Shown: in pieces, positions 37,601 to 45,924 of the stretch | How positions within the stretch are numbered: position 1 is the first letter of the stretch | How the letters are laid out: each line of letters begins with the position of its first letter | Source of the DNA: Pedobacter sp. PF22-3 | GTDB lineage: Bacteria; Bacteroidota; Bacteroidia; Sphingobacteriales; Sphingobacteriaceae | Direction of reading: 5' to 3' | Length of the DNA: 64,000 nt | Assembly: GCF_026239555.1 (NCBI RefSeq) | Contig: NZ_JAPIVP010000003.1 | Location: 310,001-374,000 of the forward strand | Made by a program: the position numbers and the translations under genes | The notes under the pieces: model-generated | Told to the model about the DNA's origin: nothing | Databases searched by the model: none | The model's input: only the letters and a program-made list of their open reading frames with translations

Positions 37601-37635
37601 CTTTCGTTTTGGGTTTAAATGTTTCATTACGTTAA
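34606..37635 (+). CDS. SusC-like TonB-linked outer-membrane transporter
   Basis: 1,009 residues. Signal peptide to about 32 (NNSIAQ), a carboxypeptidase-like beta-sandwich (about 38-115: ISGKVKDNKGNPIPGASISVKG), TonB-box-like segment VVVIGYGTQKRSDVTGSI, plug (SIEGAVAGVNIST, PYVVVDGVPL, ASVEVLKDASATAIYGTNGS) and a barrel ending TFVLGLNVSLR. It imports oligosaccharides captured by the SusD-like lipoprotein. Candidate HTCS sites lie upstream; 11 bp separate it from the SusD gene. Confidence 0.96.
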   Translation: MKRKLLDTSKCAVMFLFVLILCLGKSNNSIAQTIAQISISGKVKDNKGNPIPGASISVKGTTQVVASDANGNFKISAQNGESLVVTFIGYVTQTILINNQAQLNITLAEDAGKSLNDVVVIGYGTQKRSDVTGSIVSVPKARLSQLPVTNVLQSIEGAVAGVNISTTSSVPGSQPNALIRGQNSITANAGPYVVVDGVPLTKTGGSLNDINPNDIASVEVLKDASATAIYGTNGSNGVILVTTKRGTTGKPVIRYNGYVGIDNIAHILEPRSGAEYLQKYADFLKQTNQTQTRPVPNIGELPAYNAGTTTDWVDEATQQGKIQDHNVSISGGSPDVKYFISGDYLDQKGVVKGYQFNRVSLRSNLDVNVTSFLTIGTSLFLTSNNFDGGRANLLLATAMSPYGQEYNANGSYTIYPMNPEQLYTNPLLGLKTTQVNRTTNVNGNGYAEIKFPGVLTGLKFRLNAGYTYFPERSGSYVGRLANDNNGTARSYNASTNSYTIENILTYSKDIKKHHFDFTALYSAQERKYNSTTAGAVGFINDELGLDNLGAGATQTSNTNRDRYGLNSQMGRLFYSYDSRYLFTLTARRDGSSVFGSSTTKYGIFPSAAIGWNIINENFMKNVKLFSNLKLRLSYGKTGNEAVGVYNTITNEVSARSPFNGVSTIGVIANNLGNILLQWETTKTANIGLDFGVLNNRITGSLEVYQNKTSGLLLNRSLPIITGYSKVLENIGKTTNNGLELTLNTQNIAGKDFRWETMLVFAANKNKIDDLYGDGKDDLGNRWFIGQPINVVYDYKMTGVWQTGEDVSKQDPTAKPGSLKFADLNGDGKITADDRTILGQTAPKWTGGITNTFHYKNINLSVFIQTAQGITRNNPDLTYGDETGRRNTPAEIGYWTPENQSQTRPALSYNNTLGYGYASDASYTRIKDVTLSYVFPQHILDKLHLGSLTVYASGRNLHTFTNWVGWDPEQTTYGRGSGNSSANQQAFAADWTNNYPITRTFVLGLNVSLR

Positions 37636-37646
37636 TTGTCATCATC

Positions 37647-39272
37647 ATGAAAAAATATATAAGCATATTCGCATCTCTACTCATAGTATTTATTGCATTT
37701 TCATCCTGCAAAAAATCTTACTTAGATGAGAAACCATTTTCTTTATACACACCATTAACACTTACTGATTCACTTGGATTTGAAGCTTCACTAATCGGTT
37801 TGTACAACCATACCAGTACCATATTTTCTTGGTCCGATCAACAAGGTTGGCCAAGCGTTTGGCAGGTAGGTACAGATGTGGCGAATGCCACTAACAACCA
37901 GCAAGGAGTTGAAATTCCTTATTATAATTATGCAACTTTAACACCTACTGATGTAGGCTCTGCACGCACCTGGAACAGGAATTATATTATGGTTAACCTA
38001 ACCAATATCATTATCGATGGTATCGAAAACCCTGCGGTAACCAGTATCAGTGCAAAAGGCAAGAGTTTGGTTAGTGCAGAAGCAAAGTTTTTTAGAGCCT
38101 ATGCCTATAATAACCTCGCAACCTGCTATGGTGGGGTTCCTTTAATTTTACACGCACTATCAGGCCCGAAAACCGATTTTGTTAGAGCTCCGCTAACCGA
38201 TGTAAACAACCAGATTGTAAATGATCTGATTTTTGCCTCAAGCAATTTGCCCGATATTGAATCGGTGAAAACCAATACTAAAGGTAAAATGTATGGCAGA
38301 GCGAATAAATTTATGGCCATGCAATTGCTAGCTGAAGTTTATCTTCGAATCGGAAAACCAGATTTGGCAGAACAACAGGCACAAGCCATTATTTCAAGTG
38401 GCAAATTTAGCCTGATAAAAGCAAGGTATGGTGTTAAAACTGGCCAGCCAGGAGATTATTATTCGGACATGTTTCAATATGGGAATGAAAGAAGAGTTCA
38501 GGGCAATACAGAAGCCATTTGGGTGTTAGAACAGGAAAATCCAAATGCAGTTGTTGGTGGTATTACCGATAACCCACAGCAAAGAAGGGTTTGGGGTGCT
38601 GCTTATTACAACATCGCAGGCATGGCTTTGGCCGATTCGTTAGGTGGGCGTTCGATTGGCAGGTTGCGCCTAAGTAACTGGGTGCTTTACGGATTGTATA
38701 AGGGTAATGACATTAGAAATTCAAAATATAATATTCGCAGAAGATATTATTATAATGATCCAAGCCCTGCGTATGCAGCGAAATTTGGAAAACAAGTTCC
38801 TTTTACCGGTCCTGATACGTTAATCAATATTTGCCCAAGTACAACCAAATGGGGTGCTTTTGATCCAAATGATACTTTTGGTTATGCCATGATCAAAGAT
38901 TTCATTTTGATGAGATTAGGTGAAACTTATTTGTTATTGGCCGAAGCACAGGTTGCTCAAGGCAAAACAGGAGATGCCGCTACCTCCATTAATGTATTGA
39001 GAACCAGGGCAGGTGCGGATCAGGTTACAGCTGCTCAAATGACTAAAGATTTTATTCTTGACGAAAGAGCAAGAGAGTTGATTGGTGAAGAAAATAGAAG
39101 AATGACGCTAATGAGAACCGGAACTTTAGTAGAACGTGCACTTCGGTTAAATTCGAATGATGCATCTAAACCCATCACAGGTTTAACAACAAGAAACTTA
39201 TTATTACCTATCCCGTTAACAGAAATACAGTTAAATAAAGATGCCGTGTTGACTCAAAACCCTGGTTATTAA
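37647..39272 (+). CDS. SusD-like surface glycan-binding lipoprotein (RagB/SusD)
   Basis: 541 residues. SPII signal MKKYISIFASLLIVFIAF with lipobox FSSC. SusD signatures: SLYNHTS-like N-terminal helix, AEAKFFRAYAYNNLATCYGGVPLIL, KFMAMQLLAEVYLRIGK (TPR-like), RLGETYLLLAEA, and C-terminal ERARELIGEENRRMTLMRTG ... LLLPIPLTEIQLN. It binds polysaccharide on the cell surface and caps the SusC channel. Confidence 0.96.
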   Translation: MKKYISIFASLLIVFIAFSSCKKSYLDEKPFSLYTPLTLTDSLGFEASLIGLYNHTSTIFSWSDQQGWPSVWQVGTDVANATNNQQGVEIPYYNYATLTPTDVGSARTWNRNYIMVNLTNIIIDGIENPAVTSISAKGKSLVSAEAKFFRAYAYNNLATCYGGVPLILHALSGPKTDFVRAPLTDVNNQIVNDLIFASSNLPDIESVKTNTKGKMYGRANKFMAMQLLAEVYLRIGKPDLAEQQAQAIISSGKFSLIKARYGVKTGQPGDYYSDMFQYGNERRVQGNTEAIWVLEQENPNAVVGGITDNPQQRRVWGAAYYNIAGMALADSLGGRSIGRLRLSNWVLYGLYKGNDIRNSKYNIRRRYYYNDPSPAYAAKFGKQVPFTGPDTLINICPSTTKWGAFDPNDTFGYAMIKDFILMRLGETYLLLAEAQVAQGKTGDAATSINVLRTRAGADQVTAAQMTKDFILDERARELIGEENRRMTLMRTGTLVERALRLNSNDASKPITGLTTRNLLLPIPLTEIQLNKDAVLTQNPGY

Positions 39273-39363
39273 AATATTTAGTATGATTTATTGCACTCCC
39301 AGATTTTAATCTTTCAATTGCACCGAAGTCGAAAGGTAGACAAATTCAGGATACCATTACATG

Positions 39364-39400
39364 AAAAAAAGGGCCATGGAAATTAAACCATGGCCCTTTT
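39364..39400. terminator. Bidirectional Rho-independent terminator
   Basis: AAAAGGGCCATGG (39367-39379) pairs perfectly with CCATGGCCCTTTT (39388-39400) across an 8-nt loop. With A and T runs on both sides it can stop both the SusCD transcript and the convergent OmpA transcript. Confidence 0.88.
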
Positions 39401-39420
39401 CATATTTAATGTTTTAATAA

Positions 39421-39951
39421 CTACTTCTGAACTTTAATTTCAGTTCTTCTGTTCAGTATCCTTCCTTCTTCGCTGTCGTTGCTGCTAATAGGGTTTTTAT
39501 CGCCATGACCAACAACAGTAAAGTTATTTCCATTTAAACCAGCATTTATAAAATACGATTTTACAGCATTTGCGCGGTCTACAGAAAGTTGCATATTGTG
39601 TTCGGGCGTACCCTCAGCGGATGAATAGCCGTTGAGGATGAATTTTGTATCCGGCGATTTTTTCATCTCCGTAACCGCTTTGTCCAAAATAGGGAATGAT
39701 GATGTTTTAAGTACAAATGAATTAAACTCAAATTGGATGTTATCTAGGTTGAAGTTAGGTTTTTCAGGCGGAGCAGGAGCTTCTTCTTTCTCTGGCACTG
39801 GCGCTGGTTTTTTCTCTTCTGCCGGTGGCGCTGGTTTTTCAACAGGTACCGGAGCAGGTTTTGCAGCCAGTTTTTTTGTTTTACAAGAATACATGGTTAA
39901 TGTAAACAAAGCTAGGAGCGTAGTAAATAAAAGATTTTTGGTAATGTTCAT
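39421..39951 (-). CDS. OmpA-family peptidoglycan-binding lipoprotein
   Basis: 176 residues. SPII signal with lipobox MYSC, a Pro/Ala/Lys/Glu-rich linker (about 28-70) long enough to span the periplasm, and a C-terminal OmpA domain (about 73-175): ILNGYSSAEGTPEHNMQLS, DRANAVKSYF, VVGHGDKNPI and NRRTEIKV. It probably tethers the outer membrane to peptidoglycan. A -7 box TATGTTTG (39991-39998, minus strand) lies ~40 bp upstream. Confidence 0.9.
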   Translation of the reverse strand: MNITKNLLFTTLLALFTLTMYSCKTKKLAAKPAPVPVEKPAPPAEEKKPAPVPEKEEAPAPPEKPNFNLDNIQFEFNSFVLKTSSFPILDKAVTEMKKSPDTKFILNGYSSAEGTPEHNMQLSVDRANAVKSYFINAGLNGNNFTVVGHGDKNPISSNDSEEGRILNRRTEIKVQK

Positions 39952-40130
39952 GTTTTAAGATTAATTTAAGTTTATTGTGTGTTTGTTGCCCAAACATACT
40001 AATAAATGATTATAGCTATAACGATGTTTTTTTTAAGAACTTACATTTTATGCAATAATCCTTTTAATTTACTTCCATTTTACGCAAACATATTCACATC
40101 AATTTCCTTTATCTAGTATAATATTTTAGT

Positions 40131-40901
40131 ATGGATCGTTTTAAAAACAAAATTGCTTTAATTACCGGAAGCAGTCAGGGAATTGGTGCCGCATGTGCCT
40201 TAAGGTTGGCCAAAGAAGGTTGTGATATTATTTTAAATGGCCATAAATTTGACGAGCGGGGTGAAAAACTGATAGCAGAAATAAAAGACATGGGCAGAAG
40301 GGCTGCTTTTTTGGAGGCCGATTTAAGTAAAGCCGATGCAGCTAAAAAATTGATAACCGACGCCGTGGCCGTATTTGGACATTTAGATATTTTGGTTAAT
40401 AACGCGGGAGTTGAAAAGAAAGCCAGCTTTTGGGAAGTGACCGAAGAAGATTACGACCTGATTATGAACACAAATTTAAAGGGTGTTTTTTTTAGCATCC
40501 AGTCCTTTGTAAATTACTGTAGAAAGAATAAAATAGCGGGAACTGTAATCAATATGAGTTCTGTGCACGAGGAAATTGCATTTCCTAATTTTGCTGCTTA
40601 CTGTGCAAGTAAAGGTGGCTTAATGATGTTAACCAGAAATCTCGCTTCAGAGTTAGCACAGTTTAATATCAGGATAAACAATGTAGCGCCAGGAGCTGTT
40701 TCAACGCCGATCAATCAGGATTTATTGAATAATAAAAAACAACTCGAAAAAGTACTGCAAAATATCCCATTAAAACGGATGGGAAAGCCGGAAGATGTGG
40801 CCGCCGTAGTAGCTTTCCTTGCTTCTGATGATGCTGCTTACGTAACCGGATCAACTTATTACGTAGATGGGGGATTAACCTATCATTACGAGGAACAATA
40901 G
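40131..40901 (+). CDS. SDR oxidoreductase, glucose 1-dehydrogenase-like
   Basis: 256 residues with a complete classical SDR set: ITGSSQGIGAA, NNAGVEKKASF, NMSSVHEEI, YCASKGG, and C-terminal DDAAYVTGSTYYVDGG. SSVHE with PNFAAYCASK is the pattern seen in glucose 1-dehydrogenases. It is convergent with a GH15 gene, stops 1 bp apart, and the two families are frequent neighbours in genomes. Substrate not proven. Confidence 0.85.
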   Translation: MDRFKNKIALITGSSQGIGAACALRLAKEGCDIILNGHKFDERGEKLIAEIKDMGRRAAFLEADLSKADAAKKLITDAVAVFGHLDILVNNAGVEKKASFWEVTEEDYDLIMNTNLKGVFFSIQSFVNYCRKNKIAGTVINMSSVHEEIAFPNFAAYCASKGGLMMLTRNLASELAQFNIRINNVAPGAVSTPINQDLLNNKKQLEKVLQNIPLKRMGKPEDVAAVVAFLASDDAAYVTGSTYYVDGGLTYHYEEQ

Positions 40902-40902
40902 A

Positions 40903-42714
40903 TTAACCGCTTTCCCGGCTAAGTTGTTTATTAAGTTCTACTGCCGCACTAATTAAAGCCAGGTGTGTAAAGGCCTGAGGAAAATTACCCAGGTGTTCGC
41001 CTTTTTGCCCCAATTCTTCGCTAAAGAGAAAAAGATGGTTGGAATAACCGATCATCTTTTCAAAATTTTCAACTGCACGTTCCAGTTCTCCACCTTTGGC
41101 CAATGCTTCAATAAACCAGAACGAACACATGTTAAAAGTTCCTTCTTCACCCTGTAACCCGTCTATTTTAGTCATGCCGTTTTTATAACGATAAACCAAT
41201 ACATCCAGTACTAATTCTTTATCAATTGCTTTCATGGTCGAAAGCCATCTGGGTTCCAATGGTGAGATAAAGTGAGTTAATGGCATCAGTAATGCACTGG
41301 CATCAACATGTGTAGCACCTTTATACTGAACCCATGCACCTAATTTTTCATTCCAGAAATTATAATAAATATCCTCGTAGATTTCGCTGCGGATACTGTG
41401 CCATTCCTGCTCCGGGTAAGGGAATGATCGGTTTTCGGCAATTTTAATTGCCCTATCCATCGCTACCCAGCACATTAGGCGTGTATGCAGAAACTCCTTT
41501 TTCTCATTCCTGATTTCCCAGATGCCATGATCTGGTTTTTTCCATTGTTTAATTACACATTGCACCTGTTTTTCTATCAACTTCCAGAATTCGTATGTAA
41601 TTGGCTTGTGCGATTTGTTATAAATGTAAACCGTATCAATCAGTTCTCCGTAAATGTCAATCTGTAACTGACTGGCTGCTTCATTGCCAATGCGCACAGG
41701 CTTCGATGAGCGGTAACCTTCGAACTGATCGGCTTCTATTTCTTTTATTTTTGTATTGCCATCAATCTGATACACCAGTTGCAGGTCTATTTTCTGACAA
41801 AGGTTAAATATCCAGTCCATAAACGCAGTAGCCTCGTCAAAAAAGCCAAGCCTTAAAAAGGCATACATAGTAAAAGCCGCATCCCTGATCCAGGTAAAAC
41901 GGTAATCCCAGTTACGGTTTCCACCAATCGTTTCAGGCAAGCCAAAAGTAGGCGCGGCCACTACCGAACCAAATTCTGCTGAGGTAAGTAACTTCAACGT
42001 AATTGCCGATCTTCTTATAATTTCATCGTAACGGCCTTTATAAGTGGTTTGGTTGATCCATTCCCGCCAGTAATCTACGGTTTTACGGTAACCGTGTTCT
42101 TTATAATGGGCTAAATCAGCCGCAACTTCATCATCTTGAATAATTTCCATGATGATGTGCGCCGTTTCAGATTGCTTTAGCGTAAATTCAGCATAGCCAG
42201 TACCTTTTTCAATATGTAAAGGCACATCCGCTTTTAGTTTTAAGGTCAGTTTTTCTGTTTTGGAAAAAAATACCAGTTCATCATTTTCATGCCGAACCGT
42301 ATGTTTACTTTTAGTATAGCCAAAAGCTGGTACGCAGAAAACCTTAAAAGTAATATCACTCCTAATGGATTTCACCTGGCGCACAATAGCACTTGGGAAA
42401 TCAGTTTCCTTTGATACCGGCATGTAGTCGCTAAGCTCTGCGATGCCCTGTCCGGCGAAAAATCGGGTAAGCAGAACCGCTGTTCCGGGTAGATAAAGTT
42501 GTTTGCTGGTAAAATCTTCAAGCTGTGGTTCAACTGAGAAATAACCGCCCTTTTCCGAATCGAGCATCGAGGCAAAAACAGTGGGCGAATCGAATTTAGG
42601 TGCGCACAAAAAATCTATAGAACCCTCTAGCGAAACCAGCGCTACAGTTTTCAGGTTGCCGATAACGCCATAGTTTTCTATAGGTTGGAAAGGTCTTTTC
42701 TTGTGCTTTGCCAT
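40903..42714 (-). CDS. GH15 family glycoside hydrolase (glucoamylase/trehalase-like)
   Basis: 603 residues, no signal peptide, so cytoplasmic. N-terminal domain ENYGVIGNLKTVALVSLEGSIDFLC is typical of bacterial GH15. Barrel motifs: GGNRNWDYRFTWIRDAAF, HGIWEIRNEKKEF (catalytic Glu region) and GLQGEEGTFNMCSFWFIEAL (second Glu). Members hydrolyse alpha-glucans, trehalose or related glucosides. A small inverted repeat (TTAGGT/ACCTAA, 42717-42735) sits just before the start. Confidence 0.92.
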   Translation of the reverse strand: MAKHKKRPFQPIENYGVIGNLKTVALVSLEGSIDFLCAPKFDSPTVFASMLDSEKGGYFSVEPQLEDFTSKQLYLPGTAVLLTRFFAGQGIAELSDYMPVSKETDFPSAIVRQVKSIRSDITFKVFCVPAFGYTKSKHTVRHENDELVFFSKTEKLTLKLKADVPLHIEKGTGYAEFTLKQSETAHIIMEIIQDDEVAADLAHYKEHGYRKTVDYWREWINQTTYKGRYDEIIRRSAITLKLLTSAEFGSVVAAPTFGLPETIGGNRNWDYRFTWIRDAAFTMYAFLRLGFFDEATAFMDWIFNLCQKIDLQLVYQIDGNTKIKEIEADQFEGYRSSKPVRIGNEAASQLQIDIYGELIDTVYIYNKSHKPITYEFWKLIEKQVQCVIKQWKKPDHGIWEIRNEKKEFLHTRLMCWVAMDRAIKIAENRSFPYPEQEWHSIRSEIYEDIYYNFWNEKLGAWVQYKGATHVDASALLMPLTHFISPLEPRWLSTMKAIDKELVLDVLVYRYKNGMTKIDGLQGEEGTFNMCSFWFIEALAKGGELERAVENFEKMIGYSNHLFLFSEELGQKGEHLGNFPQAFTHLALISAAVELNKQLSRESG

Positions 42715-42803
42715 ATTTAGGTGTAATTTACCTAAGCAAAGGAATAATGCCTGGCTTTTGTTTTAACTCATATGGCACTAAGTATTGAAAAGGCAGAAAT
42801 AGG

Positions 42804-43502
42804 CTATACTTTTAAGTTGGGTACCAGGTTTAAAAAGGCTTGTGCATTGGCTGCATATTTTTTCTTATCCAACTTAAAGTAGAATGCCCCTTTTTTAGAA
42901 CCTGTTTTGTCTTTCTCTGCCAACTTGATCAATAATCCTGTGGAAGTAATTTTCCTGCTGAAATTTCGGGTATCAATTTTAGTGTCATTTACCTCCTCGA
43001 AGAGGATATGCAACTGTGGAATGGTAAATTTTTTCGGCAACATTTCGAACAATATAGGGTGTAGGGCCGCTTTATACCTTAACTTTTTTCGGGCATCAGC
43101 AACCATCTGGTTATGGTCGAAAATAAGTTTAGGCCTCTCGTTGATCAAAAACCACTCTGCCTCATAATCGTCGTTTAACTGCGCTTCATATTTGTGAATA
43201 TCAATAAGAGCAAAATACCCTACAGAAAGCGTTCTTTCAATGGGGTCGCGAGCAGGTTCTCCGTAAATCTGCATCTGCTCCAGGTAAACACCTTCTAAAC
43301 CCGTCATTTTTTTGAGTACCCTATTTGCTGCATCATCCGGACTTTCGTCAGGACCTACGAAACCGCCCATTAAACTCCATTTGTTTATTTCGGGCTCTAA
43401 ACCCCGCTTAACCAACAGAATTTTAAGGTGTTCTCCATCAAATCCAAATACGATGCAATCAACAGCTACAAGATAATGTGGCTGTCTGGAATATTCAATC
43501 AT
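42804..43502 (-). CDS. NUDIX-related transcriptional regulator (NrtR/AraR type)
   Basis: 232 residues. N-terminal NUDIX-fold domain (about 8-140: VAVDCIVFGFDGEHLKILLVKRG, KWSLMGGFVGPDESPDDAANRVL) with a degenerate NUDIX box (no REXXEE), as expected for a ligand sensor. The C-terminal winged helix (about 150-230: FTIPQLHILFEEV, DTRNFSRKIT, GKKGAFYF-like end) matches the NrtR family. In Bacteroidota, a relative (AraR) controls arabinose genes. Here it is divergent from galT-galK-SGLT, so galactose control is likely by context. A long perfect inverted repeat lies between. Confidence 0.88.
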   Translation of the reverse strand: MIEYSRQPHYLVAVDCIVFGFDGEHLKILLVKRGLEPEINKWSLMGGFVGPDESPDDAANRVLKKMTGLEGVYLEQMQIYGEPARDPIERTLSVGYFALIDIHKYEAQLNDDYEAEWFLINERPKLIFDHNQMVADARKKLRYKAALHPILFEMLPKKFTIPQLHILFEEVNDTKIDTRNFSRKITSTGLLIKLAEKDKTGSKKGAFYFKLDKKKYAANAQAFLNLVPNLKV

Positions 43503-43553
43503 TTTTAATCAGGGTTTTAAAGGGCTTAATATGTTCAAATTTTCACGAAAATA

Positions 43554-43596
43554 AAAATTAATATTAATTGTCTTTTTGACAATTAATATTAATTTT
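43554..43596. promoter_or_regulatory. Perfect 19-bp inverted repeat, operator of the gal operon and regulator
   Basis: Arms 43554-43572 and 43578-43596 are perfect inverted copies (AAAATTAATATTAATTGTC and its complement) with a 5-T spacer. It lies between the divergent NUDIX regulator and galT. An imperfect -7 box (TAATTTG near 43599) suggests the repeat overlaps the gal promoter, so bound regulator would repress it. Confidence 0.75.
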
Positions 43597-43662
43597 ATAA
43601 TTTGGCGCATTAGATAGGAGGGCCATGTGGCTTTCTTTTTTCTAACCAGTTTAAAATATACA

Positions 43663-44724
43663 ATGAACCAAACATTCGAACTCGACAGTAATCCGCATAC
43701 CCGGCTAAATATATTAACCGGCGAATGGGTTTTAGTATCACCACACCGCACCAAGAGACCGTGGCAAGGTAAGGTTGAAGACATTACACCAGATAACCGT
43801 CCGGAATATGATCCTAAATGTTATTTATGCCCGGGAAATGGTAGAGCAGACGGCGATAGCAATCCGGCTTATACCGAAAGCTTTGTTTTTAACAATGATT
43901 TTGCTGCTTTGCTGGAGGATACACCAGCTGGTGAAATGAATGAAAGTGATTTGTTGATAGCCAACAACCAGCGTGGACTTTGCAGGGTAATCAGCTTTAG
44001 TCCCAAGCATAACCTCACGCTTCCTGAAATGAGTGTAGCAGCCATAACAGCTGTGGTCAATGTTTGGCAGAATGAATTCAACAGCCTGGCCGAGAACGAT
44101 TGGATTAAATATATTCAGATTTTTGAAAATAAAGGCGAAATAATGGGCTGTAGCAATCCACACCCGCATGGACAGATCTGGTCGCAGGGCGATGTACCTT
44201 TAGAAATCGCCAAAGAAACTGAGCGCCAGAAAACTTACTATGCCATCCACAGAAGAAGTTTACTCGCCGATTATTTAAAGCTGGAACAAAAGAAAAACGA
44301 GCGAATCATATTTGAAAATGATCATTTTGCGGTGTTGGTTCCTTTTTGGGCCGTTTGGCCTTACGAAACCATGATCATTAGCAAAAGGCAGATAAACAGC
44401 ATTAAACTTTTTACTGATGCAGAAAAGAAATCGTTAGCAGAGGCCATTAAAGTGCTCACTACCAAATACGATAACCTCTTCGAAACCTCTTTCCCATATT
44501 CGGCAGGTATGCACCAGGCGCCTGTGAACAATGGCTATTATCCAGAATGGCATTGGCATATGCATTTTTATCCACCATTGTTGCGCTCAGCATCGGTTAA
44601 AAAATTTATGGTAGGTTATGAGATGCTGGCTAACCCTCAGCGCGATATTACGCCTGAGTTTGCCGCAAACCGATTGAAAGAAATGTCTATTATACATTAT
44701 AAAAACAGCAAGGCTGAAGACTAA
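43663..44724 (+). CDS. galT: Galactose-1-phosphate uridylyltransferase
   Basis: Frame open from 43627, but ATG 43663 (MNQTFELDSNPHTRLNIL) fits the family; 353 residues. GEWVLVSPHRTKRPWQG, the zinc-type CYLCPGN, and CSNPHPHGQIWSQGD (nucleotidylated His) are diagnostic, as is the C-terminal EWHWHMHFYPP. It converts Gal-1-P and UDP-glucose to UDP-galactose and Glc-1-P (Leloir pathway). First gene of the operon with galK 12 bp downstream. Confidence 0.96.
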   Translation: MNQTFELDSNPHTRLNILTGEWVLVSPHRTKRPWQGKVEDITPDNRPEYDPKCYLCPGNGRADGDSNPAYTESFVFNNDFAALLEDTPAGEMNESDLLIANNQRGLCRVISFSPKHNLTLPEMSVAAITAVVNVWQNEFNSLAENDWIKYIQIFENKGEIMGCSNPHPHGQIWSQGDVPLEIAKETERQKTYYAIHRRSLLADYLKLEQKKNERIIFENDHFAVLVPFWAVWPYETMIISKRQINSIKLFTDAEKKSLAEAIKVLTTKYDNLFETSFPYSAGMHQAPVNNGYYPEWHWHMHFYPPLLRSASVKKFMVGYEMLANPQRDITPEFAANRLKEMSIIHYKNSKAED

Positions 44725-44736
44725 AATTATTAAATA

Positions 44737-45888
44737 ATGAATGCTCAAGATTTAAAAAGTACGTTTAAAAGACTTTTCAATGCCGAACCCATTTTGGTTC
44801 GTTCGCCGGGAAGGATTAATATTATTGGCGAACATACCGATTATAACGGTGGTTTTGTAATGCCAGCAGCTATTGATAAGGCCATTTACGTAGCCATTTC
44901 AAAAAGAGAAGATGATGAAATTCATTTGTTCTCAGAGAGTTATCAGCAATTCGATATTTCATCGGCAAAAAGCTTAAATAAATCCGAAAATAGCTGGGCA
45001 AACTACATTTTAGGTGTTGCAGATCAGCTAAAAGAAAGAGGTTACCGCTTAGGTGGTTTTAATTTTTATATTGATGGCGATGTGCCATTGGGTGCAGGTT
45101 TATCTTCATCTGCAGCAGTAGAGTGTGCTACAGGTTTTGCGCTCGATCAGCTTTTTTCACTTAATGTTCCGAAAATGGATATTGCGTTAATTGCACAAAA
45201 GGCCGAACAGACTTTTGCAGGCGTTAACTGTGGTATTATGGATCAGTTTGCCTCTGTATTTGGTAAAAAAGACCAGGCCATTATGCTCGATTGCCGATCG
45301 ATGAAACACATTTACATCCCTTTAAAATTAGATGGCTATAAACTTTTACTTTTAAATACGAATGTAAAACATGCCCTTGCCGATTCAGCTTACAATACAA
45401 GAAGAGCCCAATGCGAGCAGGGCGTAGCCTGGGTAAGAGAGCATTATCCCAATGTAAATACCTTGCGCGATGTAGATCTTAGTATGTTGGAAACACATGT
45501 TAAACCAAAAGATGAAGAAGTATTTACAAAATGCAGTTTTGTAGTCAAAGAAATAGGGCGTTTACTAACGGCTGCAGAACAGCTTGAAAACGGTAATCTA
45601 CAGGGTTTAGGGAACCTGATGTTCGAAACGCACCAAGGTTTAAGTAAAGATTACGAAGTAAGCTGTAAGGAGTTGGATTTTTTAGTTGAAGCTGTTAAAC
45701 CACTAGATTATGTGTTAGGTGCCAGAATGATGGGTGGTGGCTTTGGTGGTTGTACGATTAATATTGTTAAGGAAGAAAAAATTGCAGATTTAATCGAAGA
45801 ACTCTCTTCTAAATATTTATTGCAATTTGGCCTTAAGCTAGATTCTTATACTGTTCAAACCGATAATGGAACCAGTTTATTCAATTAA
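44737..45888 (+). CDS. galK: Galactokinase
   Basis: 383 residues. GHMP kinase motifs: RSPGRINIIGEHTDYNGGFV (galactokinase signature), DVPLGAGLSSSAAVEC (ATP loop), CGIMDQFASVFG (catalytic Asp) and GARMMGGGFGGCTINIV. Phosphorylates galactose at C1 for GalT. Located between galT and a sodium symporter, in one transcript (36-bp gap to the transporter). Confidence 0.97.
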   Translation: MNAQDLKSTFKRLFNAEPILVRSPGRINIIGEHTDYNGGFVMPAAIDKAIYVAISKREDDEIHLFSESYQQFDISSAKSLNKSENSWANYILGVADQLKERGYRLGGFNFYIDGDVPLGAGLSSSAAVECATGFALDQLFSLNVPKMDIALIAQKAEQTFAGVNCGIMDQFASVFGKKDQAIMLDCRSMKHIYIPLKLDGYKLLLLNTNVKHALADSAYNTRRAQCEQGVAWVREHYPNVNTLRDVDLSMLETHVKPKDEEVFTKCSFVVKEIGRLLTAAEQLENGNLQGLGNLMFETHQGLSKDYEVSCKELDFLVEAVKPLDYVLGARMMGGGFGGCTINIVKEEKIADLIEELSSKYLLQFGLKLDSYTVQTDNGTSLFN

Positions 45889-45924
45889 AATTTAAACATC
45901 CAAGTTATATCAACCAATAAATAG

